DNA of 25,470 bases from an uncultured Atopobium sp. (GCA_937990665.1 CALKRF010000073.1:1-25470); one strand, 5' to 3'. Counted from the stretch's first letter, positions 15,431 to 23,326 are shown. Notes: generated by a model from the sequence alone, not told the origin. Numbers and translations are program-made.

Positions 15431-17152
15431 TTAGTGCTTACGCTTCATAAGTCCAGCGGCTGTCAAAGCAGATACACCCATAACCATAAGAGGCATTACC
15501 ATAAGCTCTTCACCCGTATTTGGAAGCTGCGCTTTCTTCTTCTTTGCCTTCTTCTCTTTTACTGGAGAAGCAGGATTGGAAGGCTCTTCTGGAGCTGGCG
15601 TTGGTGTTGGAGCTGGAGTATCAGACTTAACAGTTAGGGTAACTGTCTTTGCCGCCTCATAGTCATTACCTGCAGCTGCAGCATTACCGTTAAAGTAATA
15701 GTAATACGTAACGGAGTATGCACCAGGAGTCTTAGAAATCTCTTCTGCCTTTTGAGCAACAGTTGCTGCATCCATGGTTGCTGTATCAAGTACAACTGCA
15801 CCACTCTGATCAACAACCTTAACGCGAGCATCGGCAGAACCAGCAGCAGGGGTAACCTGACCAGCACTGTGATCAACCATAGCATCAAGGTTATCAAGAA
15901 TGGACCAAGAATCCTGGTTAGCGGTAATAGTGCTGTCGTGTGCCGTAACTACCTGCCTGAGCTCTGTATAAAGAGGAGAAATAACGCCGTTATTAAGATC
16001 AAGCTCGTCAGTTGAATTCTCAGAAGCATTGATGACAAGGTTGCCGCTAGAAAGAGAAGTGTACGAATACTCCTGATACACATCATCAGTAAGGTCATTA
16101 TCAACAGCAAGCTGCCAGCCAGGAAGGTTTAGATACAGTCCCCTATTGGAATTTCCAGTGTGAACTGAATAGCCATAATCCCTCATGGCATTCTTAATAT
16201 TGGTCAAATCAATATAGTATGCACCGCCGGTATACAGAGCATCGTTCTCCGTTGCGCTGTGGCGATCTTCATACAGGATATTGTCAACGTGAATATCACT
16301 TGCAGAAATAGTTGGCATGTAATTCCACTCGTCCTGTGGGATAGCGTAATAGCTACCGTCAGGCCTAATAATTACGCCAAGATATTTCTTATTGCTGCTA
16401 AGAATGGAATTGTTTGTTCCCTCTTCCAAGACCTGCCTTGCAAACCTAACTGAAACACGAGGGTTTCCGTAAGAGGTTCTGTGATCAAGCAGGTATTGAG
16501 TAAGACCTACATAGTTGGTGCCATACAGATTAAGAGTAGAACCATTGGTAAGCGTCAAAGGAACGGTAAGTGTAATGGTTTCACCAGCAGCCAGGGTACC
16601 AGAAATGGAAATGGAACGCATCTCAGCATTGTCCTGACCAGCTGCCTGGTATGCAGCATAAGCATTAGCTGCAGGCTGAGAGCCAGAACCACCGTTCAGT
16701 CCACTAATGTTCAGGTTAATTGCAGTTGCTGCATTAGTTGACGAGAAGGTAAATCCAGTTGCACGCAAATCAGGATTAGGGCTTGAGCTGACATAGTAAG
16801 TAAGTGGCAGCTGCATAACCTCGTTTACAGAAACTGGAGATGAAGAGATGTTGGTAATCTTTACCACTGCCTGCAGATTCTGATACTTATCAATATCTAC
16901 AATGGAGCGGTTCATCTGGGTAGTGTCATTATCCTTATAAGCGTAGTTAGATGTCTGGCCAGAAGCATCTGTAAAGTAAATAGAACGCTCGATAAGACCA
17001 TCCGCACTCACAGAAGGAGACACGTTAGTAGTAGTGCCGTTATAGAACGAATTGTTACTTGCAGCGTATGCAATATTTGGCATAAAGATTAAAGCTGCCA
17101 AAAATGCAAACATAACAGCAAGAAAACTGCGGCCCTGCATCTTTGATGTCAT
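15431..17152 (-). CDS. LPXTG-anchored surface protein
   Basis: Secreted, sortase-anchored protein of 573 residues. A signal peptide covers residues 1 to about 30, with cleavage likely after NIAYA. The C-terminus has the full sorting signal: LPNTG from residue 543, a hydrophobic helix, and the tail KRKH. Before it come a Pro/Thr/Glu wall-spanning linker (about 512-530) and a lysine-rich patch (KEKKAKKKK). Residues about 425-510 resemble a small Ig-like or MucBP-like module. The main body (30-420), rich in Asn, Ser and Tyr, is not recognised. AGGAGG lies 9 bases before the ATG. A candidate promoter, TTCAAC with 18 bases to TATAAC, lies at 17185-17214. No sortase gene is in the window. An adhesin or other surface role is plausible but not shown. 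Confidence 0.88.
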   Translation of the reverse strand: MTSKMQGRSFLAVMFAFLAALIFMPNIAYAASNNSFYNGTTTNVSPSVSADGLIERSIYFTDASGQTSNYAYKDNDTTQMNRSIVDIDKYQNLQAVVKITNISSSPVSVNEVMQLPLTYYVSSSPNPDLRATGFTFSSTNAATAINLNISGLNGGSGSQPAANAYAAYQAAGQDNAEMRSISISGTLAAGETITLTVPLTLTNGSTLNLYGTNYVGLTQYLLDHRTSYGNPRVSVRFARQVLEEGTNNSILSSNKKYLGVIIRPDGSYYAIPQDEWNYMPTISASDIHVDNILYEDRHSATENDALYTGGAYYIDLTNIKNAMRDYGYSVHTGNSNRGLYLNLPGWQLAVDNDLTDDVYQEYSYTSLSSGNLVINASENSTDELDLNNGVISPLYTELRQVVTAHDSTITANQDSWSILDNLDAMVDHSAGQVTPAAGSADARVKVVDQSGAVVLDTATMDAATVAQKAEEISKTPGAYSVTYYYYFNGNAAAAGNDYEAAKTVTLTVKSDTPAPTPTPAPEEPSNPASPVKEKKAKKKKAQLPNTGEELMVMPLMVMGVSALTAAGLMKRKH

Positions 17153-17240
17153 AGGCGTATTCCTCCTCAGAATAAAAACTTAGCGTTATATTTTCGCATT
17201 AACACCCTGTTGAAGGAATGGAGATATTTGTTACTTACAT

Positions 17241-17273
17241 AAAAAGAGACGTCATCTTTCGATGACGTCTCTT
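17241..17273 (-). terminator. Intrinsic terminator of rpsA
   Basis: Perfect 13-bp stem with arms AAGAGACGTCATC and GATGACGTCTCTT and, on the minus-strand RNA, a GAAA tetraloop, followed by TTTTATG. It lies 27 bases after the rpsA stop codon. Confidence 0.93.
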
Positions 17274-17300
17274 GACAAATCTCTAGATACGCAAAGTACT

Positions 17301-18545
17301 CTACTCTGCAGCCTCTTCAGTTGCCTGTGCGTTAGCCTCAGACTCAACAAGGTGAGCCTCAAGATCAGCCTCAGCCTCAGCTGCTGCTGCCTCTGCTGCT
17401 GCACGCTCCTCCTCTGGAAGTGGAGTGACCTCAATATCAATACCAAGGGTCTCTGCAGCTGCCTTCATAGACAGGGAGATGCGACGGCGGTCAAGATCAA
17501 TCTCCATGACCTTTACCTGTACAACGTCGCCAACCTTGCAGACCTGAGATGGAGCGGTAACGTGCTGCTTAGCCATCTCGGAGATGTGAACAAGACCCTC
17601 AACGCCGTTGCCAAGGTCAACAAATGCACCGAAGGTAACAAGCTTGGTGACAGTACCCTCGATGATAGCGTCAACTGGGTACTTGGAAACAAGTACACGC
17701 CATGGATCCTCGGAAGTCTGCTTAAGACCAAGGGAGATACGCTCACGGTTAAGGTCAACGTCGAGAACCTGAACCTCAACCTCCTGGCCAACCTTAACAA
17801 CCTCAGATGGGTGGTTAACGTGGTTCCAAGAAAGCTCAGAAATGTGAACCAGGCCGTCAATGCCACCAAGGTCAACAAATGCACCAAACTCAACGATGGA
17901 GGAAACAGTGCCCTTGAGCTTCATGCCAACCTGGAGCTTGCCCAGGATGTCCTGACGCTCTGCCTTACGAGCCTCCTCAAGAACAATACGGCGAGAAAGA
18001 ACAACGTTGTTGCGGTTGCGATCCATCTCGATAACACGAGCCTCAATACGAGTGCCCATGAATGCACCAAGATCCTTGACACGACGGAGGTCAACAAGGG
18101 ATGCAGGCAGGAAGCCACGGAGGCCAATGTCAAGAATCAGGCCGCCCTTAACAACCTCGATAACCTCGCCCTCAACGGTCTCACCAGCGTTGAACTTATC
18201 CTCAACTGCCTTCCAAGCACGCTCGTACTCAGCACGCTTCTTGGAGAGAACCAGACGGCCCTCTTTGTCCTCTTTCTGGAGAACAAGAGCCTCGACGTCC
18301 TCACCCAGGGAGATGACCTCTGCAGGGTTAACGTCTTTACGAATAGAAAGCTCACGAGCAGGAATAACGCCCTCAGACTTGTAGCCAATGTCTACGAGGA
18401 CCTCATCGCGCTCAATCTTGACGACGGTGCCGTTGACAAGATCTCCCTCATCAAAATCGGTAACAGTGCCGTCGATCAGGCTGTTCATTTCCTCATCGGA
18501 AATTTCATCCAAAGAGAAGATGGACGAGTTCTGAATCTCACTCAA
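17301..18545 (-). CDS. rpsA: 30S ribosomal protein S1
   Basis: RNA-binding ribosomal protein that helps mRNAs dock on the 30S subunit; 414 residues with four S1 domains, the actinobacterial form rather than the six-domain proteobacterial one. Domains begin near VNGTVVKIERDEVLVDIGY (about 38), VEGEVIEVVKGGLILDIGL (about 121), LKGTVSSIVEFGAFVDLGG (about 206) and IEGTVTKLVTFGAFVDLGN (about 292). The C-terminus is an Ala/Glu-rich acidic tail. The start is a TTG at 18545, with GGAAGGGG 7 bases upstream; no ATG or GTG is in frame before the first domain except one that would cut into the N-terminus. The leader can fold to hide this ribosome binding site (see 18550-18572). Codon use is strongly biased, as expected for a highly expressed gene. 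Confidence 0.95.
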   Translation of the reverse strand: MSEIQNSSIFSLDEISDEEMNSLIDGTVTDFDEGDLVNGTVVKIERDEVLVDIGYKSEGVIPARELSIRKDVNPAEVISLGEDVEALVLQKEDKEGRLVLSKKRAEYERAWKAVEDKFNAGETVEGEVIEVVKGGLILDIGLRGFLPASLVDLRRVKDLGAFMGTRIEARVIEMDRNRNNVVLSRRIVLEEARKAERQDILGKLQVGMKLKGTVSSIVEFGAFVDLGGIDGLVHISELSWNHVNHPSEVVKVGQEVEVQVLDVDLNRERISLGLKQTSEDPWRVLVSKYPVDAIIEGTVTKLVTFGAFVDLGNGVEGLVHISEMAKQHVTAPSQVCKVGDVVQVKVMEIDLDRRRISLSMKAAAETLGIDIEVTPLPEEERAAAEAAAAEAEADLEAHLVESEANAQATEEAAE

Positions 18546-18549
18546 AGGT

Positions 18550-18572
18550 GGACCCCTTCCAAAACGGGGCCC
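18550..18572 (-). promoter_or_regulatory. rpsA leader hairpin covering the Shine-Dalgarno
   Basis: On the minus-strand RNA, GGGCCCC and GGGGUCC can form a 7-bp stem (one G-U pair) with a 9-base loop. The right arm is part of the GGAAGGGG ribosome binding site, 7 bases from the TTG start. Such a fold would block initiation until opened, which fits feedback control of S1 synthesis, but this is inferred from complementarity only. Confidence 0.45.
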
Positions 18573-18687
18573 CGGTCAACATGGTTGCTGCCAGAGTGCC
18601 AATAGTGGGCTTCTCTACTCGGAAACTTACATGCTCTCGGGGGCCAACAGATACAGTGCATAGCTTGACGCCATACGGGCAATAGGA

Positions 18688-18726
18688 TAGCGCTCTTCGG
18701 CTGATTAAACAAGCCAAAGAGCGCTA
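18688..18726 (-). other. Long hairpin in the region upstream of rpsA
   Basis: Arms TAGCGCTCTTTGGCT and AGCCGAAGAGCGCTA on the minus strand pair over 15 positions, one of them a U-G pair that is a C-A mismatch on the other strand. The structure therefore suits a minus-strand transcript. The loop is 9 bases. There is no T run after it. It could be a weak terminator for the HMA gene or part of the rpsA leader. The remaining 18573-18799 sequence holds no gene and no promoter that I can name firmly. Confidence 0.5.
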
Positions 18727-18799
18727 CTTTGCACAGCTATTACGCAAGTTTTACAAAATTTCTTCAAAGTTTGTTTCTTGCGAGAAGATCTTGTTGTGC

Positions 18800-19192
18800 T
18801 TAAGCACGAAGACGGTAGCCTTCTTTCTCTACGGCAGCTCGGTACGCATCGACATCAATTGGATTTTTGCTGAGGATACGTGCCTGGCCACCTGCTAGAG
18901 TAACCTGCGCCCATGTTCCCTCAATACTATCGAGTGCTCGAGTCACATGGTTGACGCAGTTCTGGCAAGTCATACCACCAATCTCAAATGTTTGAACATA
19001 AGGGTAGTGAGATTCATCTTTGTCTTCTGGACCATCTGAAGCAGAAACCTGCTCTGTGTTACAGGTAGTAACGCCTGTTCCCTCATCAGAGCAGCAGCCT
19101 TTTTTACCTGCAGCAATTCCGTAAACACGATAAACCGCAAAACCGCAAAGCGCTACAACAGCGAGAATAACAATAATATTGATTGGTGACAT
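18800..19192 (-). CDS. Membrane-anchored HMA-domain metal-binding protein
   Basis: Small protein of 130 residues. An N-terminal membrane helix (about 4-25) is followed by a Cys-rich stretch (KKGCCSDEG, then TTC at 42-44) like that of FeoB-associated small membrane proteins. A charged linker leads to one heavy-metal-associated domain (about 66-128) with the metal motif GMTCQNC (Cys76, Cys79). HMA domains carry copper or another soft metal to P-type ATPases or sequester it. The ribosome binding site AGGGAAG precedes the ATG by 5 bases and abuts the right arm of an 11-bp inverted repeat. It follows the flavodoxin gene, apparently in one transcript with DUF3793. Combining the Cys-rich membrane anchor with an HMA domain is less usual. 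Confidence 0.85.
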   Translation of the reverse strand: MSPINIIVILAVVALCGFAVYRVYGIAAGKKGCCSDEGTGVTTCNTEQVSASDGPEDKDESHYPYVQTFEIGGMTCQNCVNHVTRALDSIEGTWAQVTLAGGQARILSKNPIDVDAYRAAVEKEGYRLRA

Positions 19193-19205
19193 ACAAACTT
19201 CCCTT

Positions 19206-19283
19206 CTGTTGCTGTTTTACTACCCACCATTTTCTAGATTATTCAAAAAATGATGTTTTTCTCGCCAAATTTAACAGCAACAG
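19206..19283 (-). other. Intercistronic inverted repeat between flavodoxin and HMA genes
   Basis: Perfect 11-base arms CTGTTGCTGTT and AACAGCAACAG (19206-19216 and 19273-19283) are 56 bases apart. They enclose a second stem-loop (CATCATTTT with AAAATGGTG, one G-U pair). On the minus-strand RNA the outer stem ends right beside the AGGGAAG site of the HMA gene. A GGCGAGAA repeat word lies inside. It may set relative expression of the two genes or act as a weak terminator; no T run follows. Confidence 0.5.
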
Positions 19284-19301
19284 CAAAAATCGAGATGTAG
19301 C

Positions 19302-19706
19302 TTAAGCGGAAAGCTTTGCGCCAAGGCCACGAAGAGCTTCAAGGGCATCGTCATCTGGCTCAAGGTTGCAGATAAAAGTCTCAACAACGTTGACACCCTC
19401 TGCCTCGGCATTTTGCTTCCAAGTCTCCATCCAGTCGCCGGTTCCCCAGTCGTAAGAACCAAAGAGAGCGGTTGGCTTCTGACCAAGCTTGCCAGCGCAA
19501 TCGTTGAAGAGCTCCTCAAAATCAGGATCAAGCTCTTCATCACCCATAGCAGGGCAACCAAAAGCAAATGCATCGTACTGATCGCACATATCTGCAGAGA
19601 ACTCAGAAGACTCAATAGCCTCGGTGTCTGCGGCACTTGCAAGCTCTTTTGCCATTGCCTCAGTATTGCCCGTCATGGACCAATACACAACTGCCACTTT
19701 ACTCAT
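19302..19706 (-). CDS. Short-chain flavodoxin
   Basis: FMN-binding electron carrier of 134 residues, the length of clostridial short-chain flavodoxins. The phosphate-binding loop SMTGNTEAM (10-18) follows the first strand VAVVYW, and the FMN-stacking regions are visible at FGCPAMGDEELD and SYDWGTGDWM. The protein is acidic, as usual. AGGAGG lies 6 bases before the ATG. Flavodoxins often replace ferredoxin under iron limitation, and the neighbouring DUF3793 and HMA genes fit a metal-responsive cluster. The distance to DUF3793 upstream is 84 bases, in which I see no strong terminator, so the three genes probably form an operon. Confidence 0.92.
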   Translation of the reverse strand: MSKVAVVYWSMTGNTEAMAKELASAADTEAIESSEFSADMCDQYDAFAFGCPAMGDEELDPDFEELFNDCAGKLGQKPTALFGSYDWGTGDWMETWKQNAEAEGVNVVETFICNLEPDDDALEALRGLGAKLSA

Positions 19707-19790
19707 ACATTTCCTCCTTCTGTGTCCAGGTTCCCCCTGGAAAACTACACATTACTTTCAATACCTCAACAAGAAATTCAAGTGCACCCC

Positions 19791-20537
19791 TTATGCAACC
19801 TGGTATTTCTCGGCATTGCCATACGATGAGAGAATCTGCGCCAAGGATTCCCCTTGATAAAAACGATGCTTGCAATGGTCTTCTGCATCTTTAAGCTGCT
19901 CCAGGCGCAAGCGCGTTTCTTCTGTGTTGTCATAGACTTTCCAAGCGCCAGTAAAGAGCTCAGGCTGGCCGTTCATAAAGCCTTGAACATCTGCAAGCGG
20001 ATAGCCCAGCACAAGACCAATCTCATGCGGGAACGCAGCTTTTCTTGCATGGAAGGCAAAAATTTTTGAGCGCATACTCTTCATCAGTGCTTGCACCGAC
20101 TCAGTGGAATGGCCAAAAGCAGCCAAGAACTCACAGTGCTCTGGTTTGGCGAGAACACCCTCAACCAGCTCAGGTCTATACGCAACGAACGATACTTTTC
20201 CACCCGAAATAGCAGAGGTAGCAAGGAGCGTTACCCCAAACAACGAGAGCTCGTGCGTAGCGTTGCAGAGAAATGCCCTCAGTGTTGGATCGGTGCAAAT
20301 AAGGCTTGTACAAGAACTGCAAGACTTGTGGGACGCAAATGAAAAGAGTGCAGCTGGCTTGACGTGAGCAATAACACCAGCGGCACAGCGAACAAACGTT
20401 GTCGCAAAATCATGACAAAGCTCAGGCGTATACTCTCTTCCGCTTCCGGTAGAAACAAGCTTTTTATCAGCGGGATATCCACAGGGAGAAGTAACGTCTA
20501 GGAGCAATGAATTCTCAAAAGAAGTAAGACAATCCAT
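19791..20537 (-). CDS. DUF3793 family protein
   Basis: Cytosolic protein of 248 residues without known activity. It is recognised as DUF3793 by the central FPHEIGLVLGYPLADVQGF segment (about 170-188), the following GAWKVYDN, the CKHRFYQGES segment and the earlier KPAALFSF. This family is found in anaerobes, often beside flavodoxin or iron-transport genes, as here. The N-terminal 50 residues look longer than usual. Several cysteines cluster at KSCSSCTSLIC (about 70-80), which could bind metal; that is inference. The start ATG follows AAGGGAG by 10 bases. This ribosome binding site is complementary to the loop of an upstream hairpin (20564-20594), so translation is probably controlled. Confidence 0.82.
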   Translation of the reverse strand: MDCLTSFENSLLLDVTSPCGYPADKKLVSTGSGREYTPELCHDFATTFVRCAAGVIAHVKPAALFSFASHKSCSSCTSLICTDPTLRAFLCNATHELSLFGVTLLATSAISGGKVSFVAYRPELVEGVLAKPEHCEFLAAFGHSTESVQALMKSMRSKIFAFHARKAAFPHEIGLVLGYPLADVQGFMNGQPELFTGAWKVYDNTEETRLRLEQLKDAEDHCKHRFYQGESLAQILSSYGNAEKYQVA

Positions 20538-20546
20538 ACCGCACTT

Positions 20547-20631
20547 GCTCCCTTCTTAAAAATGCGCCGTCGACTAAAAGGGAGCCGACGGCGCCTGGAT
20601 TCCGGAACCTTGGAGAGGGGAAAGGTTCCGG
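20547..20631 (-). promoter_or_regulatory. Structured leader of the DUF3793-flavodoxin operon, pseudoknot-like
   Basis: On the minus-strand RNA, hairpin A (CCGGAACCTT with AAGGTTCCGG, 10 bp, 10-base loop; 20602-20631) is followed by hairpin B (GCGCCGTCG with CGACGGCGC, 9 bp, 13-base loop; 20564-20594) and ATTTTTAAG. The loop of B contains GCUCCCUU (20578-20585), perfectly complementary over 8 bases to AAGGGAGC at the ribosome binding site (20547-20554). This can form an H-type pseudoknot hiding the site, while hairpin B plus the T run could also act as a terminator. It does not match a riboswitch class that I know. Confidence 0.65.
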
Positions 20632-20772
20632 GCTGATAAAGCAAATTTGTTAGAACTAGCTCCTGTTATATAAAAACCTTAACAAGTTAACCTCTTCTAA
20701 CTATTTAAAGTGTAAGCCATAGCTAACTAATTGCAAGTGAAAACTCAAAATATTTTTACTTTTTGACAGAAA
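20632..20772. promoter_or_regulatory. AT-rich promoter region of the DUF3793 operon with dyad symmetry
   Basis: About 140 bases, very AT-rich, with no gene, between the ATPase terminator and the DUF3793 leader. It holds the imperfect inverted repeat GTAAGC-CATA-GCTAAC (20712-20727) and several GTTAG/CTAAC words (20650, 20697), reminiscent of metal-regulator half-sites of the DtxR type. The minus-strand TATAAC at 20670-20665 is a possible -10 box, but no good -35 box stands 16-18 bases before it. Regulator identity is a guess. Confidence 0.35.
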
Positions 20773-20810
20773 AAAGCTCCCGTCTCTTACGAATAAGAAA
20801 CGGGAGCTTT
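20771..20810 (-). terminator. Intrinsic terminator of the P1B ATPase gene
   Basis: Minus-strand arms AAAGCTCCCGT (one base short of symmetric on each side) and ACGGGAGCTTT make an 11-bp stem, with an inner CTTA-CGAA-TAAG stem above a small internal loop. TTTTTTCTG follows. It stands 41 bases after the stop codon. Confidence 0.93.
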
Positions 20811-20851
20811 AACGTGATCTAAGAAACGCTTTGCTAACGCACAAGTGTGCT

Positions 20852-23020
20852 CTAAGCAGCCTGTCCTTCAGTTAAAAGCAATTTAACCTCAGAAGGAACA
20901 TTTGGATTATGAGCTGCAGTAGTAAGCAGCGACCTTGTGTTTGCAAGCGTTACCATAAGTGTCAGAAGATTGTGCATATATGCAGCAGTACTTACAGTAA
21001 TAAGACCTGCTACACCCGCAGCGATGAAAGAGCTGTTCAGCGCAACAATTGTGCGATAGTCAGCATGAATCCTCTTCATTACCTGCTGGCCCAAAAGACG
21101 CATGATTACCAAAGATTCAAGCGAATCATTCTTGATTGAAATATCCGCAACAGCACGAGCAATATCAGTTGCATCAGAAAGCGCCAGTGAAACATCAGAT
21201 ACGGCTAGTGCAGGTGAATCGTTGATACCATCGCCTACCATTGCAACGGTGTAACCCTCCTGCTGGAATTTCTTAACGTATGCACACTTATCCTCTGGGA
21301 GAATCTGCGCCACATAATCGTCAAGACCCAGCTTCTGAGCAACGCTTGCTGCAACGTTTTCTGAGTCACCGGTCAGCATAACCATACGCTTAACGCCAAG
21401 AGCACGGAGCTGCGAAATAGTTGCTGCTGCGTCTTCCCTTACAGGATCGGTAATACAAATTGCTGCAATAAGCTTTGAATCCTCGGACATGAAGATAATG
21501 GACGAGGTTGGAGCAATCTGTGCAAGGTCGTCCTGAATTCCCTCGGGCATTGGGGTCTTCTCGTCATCAAAAATGAAGTGAGCAGAACCAATGCAGACCT
21601 CTTTGTCGTTAACCTTGGTACGAATACCGTGAGCAACAACATATTTGACCTCTGCGTGGAACTCATCCTTGTGCTTAAGGCCACGTACCTTTGCCTCGTT
21701 CACAATTGCGCGAGCCATGCTGTGTGGGAAGTGCTCCTCAATACATGCAGCAAGGCGCAGGAGCTGGTCCTCGGTGCGATTGCAGAAACTGACAATACAT
21801 TCAACGTGTGGAACTGCCTTGGTCAGCGTGCCTGTCTTATCAAAGACGATAAGATCTGCTGCAGCGATCTTCTCGAGGTACTTACCACCCTTAACCGTCA
21901 TGCCAAACTTAGCTGCCTCATCCATAGCGCTACCCACTGCAACAGGAGTGGAAAGCTTAATGGCGCAGGAATAGTCAACCATAAGAACGGTCATAGCCTT
22001 AGTGATGTTTCTAGTGATACCCCAAATACCAAAGAAGGCAAGGAAGCTGTAAGGAACCAGTGCATCAGAAAGGCGCTCTGCCTTAGACTGTGCGCCAGCC
22101 TTAAGCTCAGCAGACTGCTCAACCATATCAACAATGTTGTCGATACGAGACATTCCTGGAGGAGCAGTGACGCTTACCATAAGGTCACCGTCTTCAAGAG
22201 CGGTGCCTGCGTAAACGGTTGAGCCAGGCTCTTTGGTAACAAGGCGAGACTCACCTGTCATGGCAGCCTCGTTCATCTGGCCAATGCCTTCAACAACTTT
22301 GCCGTCAACAGGAAGAACGCCACCAGCGCGCTGATGCAAAATCATGCCCTTCTCAACCTCAGAAAGGGCAATCATTACGTCCTTGCCGTCAATACGAGCC
22401 CAGACGTTCTCAGAACGAGTGATTAGGCCATCACGAAGTGCAAGACGTGCTCGGCTTGCCACATGGTTCTCCATAGCTGCAGACAGCTCAAGTAAGAACA
22501 TAACCGTAGATGCATCTGCCCACTCATTTCTTAGAATTGAAGTGGTGATAGCAGTTGCGTCCAAAACCTCAACAGTCAGCTCTTTCTTAAACAGGCGCTT
22601 AACGCCTTCCACAACAAATGGAATGGCACGGAGAATGACATACGCGTAGTTAGCAACTGCAGGTAATGGCAAAGAGCGCATAATCCAGCGGCGTGCGAAT
22701 GTGGTCACAACCTCCATCTGGAAACGATTGTTCTCAAGAGCCATCTCAATTGAGCTGCAGAAGTCCTCAAGACCTGCCTCTTCTTCTCGTGGCAAGTTCA
22801 AGACATCAAAAGCGCCAACAGCTGCAAGTACCTGGTCTCTCTTGAGAGGATCAAACCTTAGCAAGAGAGAGCCGTTTGCCATGTGAACTTCTGCATGACG
22901 AACTCCGTCAACACGCATCAGCTCATAGGAAATACCACGGGCTTCAGCCTCATCAATATGACCCAGGTCGCATTTTGCACGAATGCGACCTGAGATTTCA
23001 TTAGTAATTGTGAAGCGCAT
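20852..23020 (-). CDS. P1B-type metal-transporting ATPase with unusual SCA membrane motif
   Basis: Membrane pump of 722 residues. The N-terminus (1-75) has an HMA-like fold but no CxxC. Membrane segments around 105-180 precede the actuator domain with TGES (255-258). A later membrane segment carries DYSCAIKLSTP, with S351-C352-A353 where most P1B pumps have CPC, CPH or SPC. The phosphorylation motif DKTGTLT (Asp394), a PHS (432-434) in place of the usual HP, TGD (550-552) and the hinge GDGINDSPAL (596-605) follow; two membrane helices close the protein. The catalytic core is intact, so an active pump is likely. The metal (Fe, Mn, Zn or other) cannot be read. The ATG is 3 bases after the stop of the DUF6110-like gene, with only a weak ribosome binding site, so translation is probably coupled. 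Confidence 0.9.
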   Translation of the reverse strand: MRFTITNEISGRIRAKCDLGHIDEAEARGISYELMRVDGVRHAEVHMANGSLLLRFDPLKRDQVLAAVGAFDVLNLPREEEAGLEDFCSSIEMALENNRFQMEVVTTFARRWIMRSLPLPAVANYAYVILRAIPFVVEGVKRLFKKELTVEVLDATAITTSILRNEWADASTVMFLLELSAAMENHVASRARLALRDGLITRSENVWARIDGKDVMIALSEVEKGMILHQRAGGVLPVDGKVVEGIGQMNEAAMTGESRLVTKEPGSTVYAGTALEDGDLMVSVTAPPGMSRIDNIVDMVEQSAELKAGAQSKAERLSDALVPYSFLAFFGIWGITRNITKAMTVLMVDYSCAIKLSTPVAVGSAMDEAAKFGMTVKGGKYLEKIAAADLIVFDKTGTLTKAVPHVECIVSFCNRTEDQLLRLAACIEEHFPHSMARAIVNEAKVRGLKHKDEFHAEVKYVVAHGIRTKVNDKEVCIGSAHFIFDDEKTPMPEGIQDDLAQIAPTSSIIFMSEDSKLIAAICITDPVREDAAATISQLRALGVKRMVMLTGDSENVAASVAQKLGLDDYVAQILPEDKCAYVKKFQQEGYTVAMVGDGINDSPALAVSDVSLALSDATDIARAVADISIKNDSLESLVIMRLLGQQVMKRIHADYRTIVALNSSFIAAGVAGLITVSTAAYMHNLLTLMVTLANTRSLLTTAAHNPNVPSEVKLLLTEGQAA

Positions 23021-23023
23021 GAA

Positions 23024-23326
23024 TTATGCCTGTGCGCCCTCTGCGTCGACCTGCTTGGTAACCTCAGCGCGGATACCCTCCTCGAGCTCAGCAAGGCGAG
23101 CGCGAACAGCAGCGTCAATCTTGGACTCACGGCGTGCCTCAGCGACAACGTCGTTAGCCTCGTCAACAACGTTCTGAGTCTCTGCGGAAACGCGATCAGT
23201 TACGCGAAGGCCACATGCAGTTGCCTTAACAGCTGCCTTGTGAAGAGTGCCGTTAGAAGCAAGACCAGCAACAACGCCAGCAAGTGCAGCGCCACCGGCT
23301 GCGAGACACCAATTGTTCAGTTTCAT
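23024..23326 (-). CDS. Small membrane-anchored helical protein, DUF6110-like
   Basis: Protein of 100 residues. One N-terminal hydrophobic Ala/Gly-rich helix (about 7-25, CLAAGGAALAGVVAGLAS) is followed by a long charged helix, probably a coiled coil, from about 45 to the end (rich in Ala, Glu, Val and Arg). The overall form (a GG-containing anchor, then an HKAAVKATACGLRVTDRV segment and a Glu-rich tail) resembles the DUF6110 family found beside P-type ATPases in Firmicutes and Coriobacteria. That family call is from memory and moderate. GGGGGAT precedes the ATG by about 6 bases. Its 3-base spacing to the ATPase gene suggests a partner or accessory subunit of the pump. It begins the operon. 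Confidence 0.7.
   Translation of the reverse strand: MKLNNWCLAAGGAALAGVVAGLASNGTLHKAAVKATACGLRVTDRVSAETQNVVDEANDVVAEARRESKIDAAVRARLAELEEGIRAEVTKQVDAEGAQA

Noticed and set aside
17262..18605. 447-codon open frame on the + strand across rpsA
   Set aside because: It lies exactly opposite rpsA, its protein resembles nothing, and strong codon bias in rpsA leaves few stops in this frame.
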